Positions 24,264 through 24,566 of a DNA stretch of 24,566 bases are shown here, piece after piece; positions within the stretch are counted from its first letter, which is position 1; the number at the start of each line of letters is the position of its first letter. The notes below the pieces were generated by a model. It saw nothing but the letters and a program-made list of their open reading frames with translations. It searched no databases and was not told where the DNA came from. A program made the translations under genes and the position numbers. The stretch is from an uncultured Muribaculaceae bacterium. GTDB lineage: Bacteria; Bacteroidota; Bacteroidia; Bacteroidales; Muribaculaceae. The stretch lies in assembly GCA_947644475.1 (NCBI GenBank), contig CANRZQ010000010.1:1-24566 (forward strand), given 5' to 3'.

Positions 24264-24415
24264 AAGCGGCAGAGCCGCTTAATATGGTAGGCATGGGCGC
24301 AAGCCCATGTTATGATGAGATGTTGTTATTCGACTGCGGCCGCAGTCGAACCTCCTCGATACATTAAAACACGGGCTTTTGCCCGTGCCTACCGTATTCG
24401 ACCGCCTTGCGGTCG
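24264..24415. repeat. REP/BIME-like mirror-symmetric hairpin element
   Basis: Everything is symmetric about 24339.5. The centre is a perfect 22-bp palindrome (24329-24350, core CTGCGGCCGCAG). The arms 24286-24311 and 24368-24393 are inverted copies, each with a GTAG at its outer foot and a 7-bp hairpin (CATGGGC-GCAA-GCCCATG; CACGGGC-TTTT-GCCCGTG). The arms differ at the loop and at one stem pair, T24294-A24307 versus C-G. Outermost, AAGCGGC-AGA-GCCGCTT (24264-24280) and CGACCGC-CTT-GCGGTCG (24399-24415) sit at exactly mirrored positions with different stem sequences. GTRG plus hairpin in inverted pairs is the layout of REP/BIME elements. Confidence 0.85.
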
Positions 24416-24495
24416 ACCTGTTTAATCAATAATGCATCGTAATTTCGGCGCATGGAATCGCGTAGCGATTCGGAAATAAATATGAGAAATTCGTT

Positions 24496-24563
24496 AAATC
24501 TGTGTAATTTATGTACACCGGAGCGCGGTCGCGCTCTTATTTTACCACGAATTACACAAATTT
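24496..24563. repeat. Inverted repeat flanking a GC hairpin at the window edge
   Basis: AAATCTGTGTAATTTATG (24496-24513) and CACGAATTACACAAATTT (24546-24563) are imperfect inverted copies (15 of 18 positions). They flank GAGCGC-GGTC-GCGCTC (24521-24536), whose centre is within about one nt of the centre of the repeat. The element may continue beyond the window. Confidence 0.7.
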
Positions 24564-24566
24564 CGC

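Larger units (their letters stand above)
24125..24566. other. Hairpin-rich intergenic region without a gene
   Basis: No supportable coding frame is seen in these 442 nt. The stretch carries at least seven short perfect hairpins. Those not listed elsewhere are CGCAAGCC-TCC-GGCTTGCG at 24149-24167 (25 nt after the kinase stop, no T-run) and GAATCGC-GTA-GCGATTC at 24455-24471. A GTAGGGGCGCACCTCG word on the minus strand (24194-24209) shares a 10-mer with the hairpin at 2213-2222. Confidence 0.8.

Noticed and set aside
24125..24566. A CRISPR array, because of the evenly scattered palindromes
   Set aside because: The hairpins differ in sequence and are not direct repeats separated by unique spacers; there are no cas genes.

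Overview
The window looks like a piece of a chromosome from a high-GC member of the Bacteroidales, most likely Muribaculaceae or a close relative. The reasons are: -7 boxes of the Bacteroidetes form TAnnTTTG in front of most transcription units, several with a TTTG box 18-21 nt upstream; starts without Shine-Dalgarno sequences; a secreted beta-rich protein ending in a NLQGMPV...GFYIINGNKILVR-type tail; and gene families typical of gut Bacteroidales (YfhO, YitT, a BioG-BioC fusion, a receiver/PEP-synthase-like giant, an InaA-type kinase). The family-level assignment is inference; no rRNA or tRNA is present.

Layout: 1-247 is the 3' end of an O6-alkylguanine-DNA alkyltransferase gene. 303-5282 is a + strand run: apt, an NAD-dependent epimerase, a small membrane protein, a YfhO-family membrane protein and a short HSP-motif protein. 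5283-5906 is non-coding by ordinary standards but holds a probable small transcription unit (31-codon ORF with its own -7 box and a strong terminator) and a structured recJ leader. 5907-9733 carries recJ and recQ. A lipoprotein L,D-transpeptidase gene (9717-10373, minus) converges on recQ with overlapping ends. 10521-15247 is yitT-bioA-bioF-bioGC. bioD lies 3.75 kb further on at 19000, separated from the rest of the biotin genes by an inverted-repeat element, a secreted repeat protein (15635-17218) and a low-GC hipBA pair on the other strand (17282-18853). bioD heads a tightly packed operon with a 1000-aa receiver/PEP-synthase-like protein, a compact glycosyltransferase-like protein and an LPS-type kinase. 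The last 440 nt contain no gene but are dense in hairpins.

Functionally, BioG-BioC, BioF, BioA and BioD cover pimelate-moiety completion through dethiobiotin; bioB and bioH-like alternatives are not in the window. RecJ and RecQ are a classic recombination/repair pair. The 3' operon suggests envelope glycan or LPS-core work coupled to an unusual signalling protein, but that link is inference.

The most interesting non-coding signal is a set of dispersed palindromic elements in intergenic DNA (about 2200, 5716, 15271-15507, 24149-24415). Two are mirror-symmetric pairs of hairpins resembling REP/BIME elements. In both, the two arms differ by paired changes that keep the stems intact (C-G to G-C in one, T-A to C-G in the other), which points to selection or mobilisation of the folded form.
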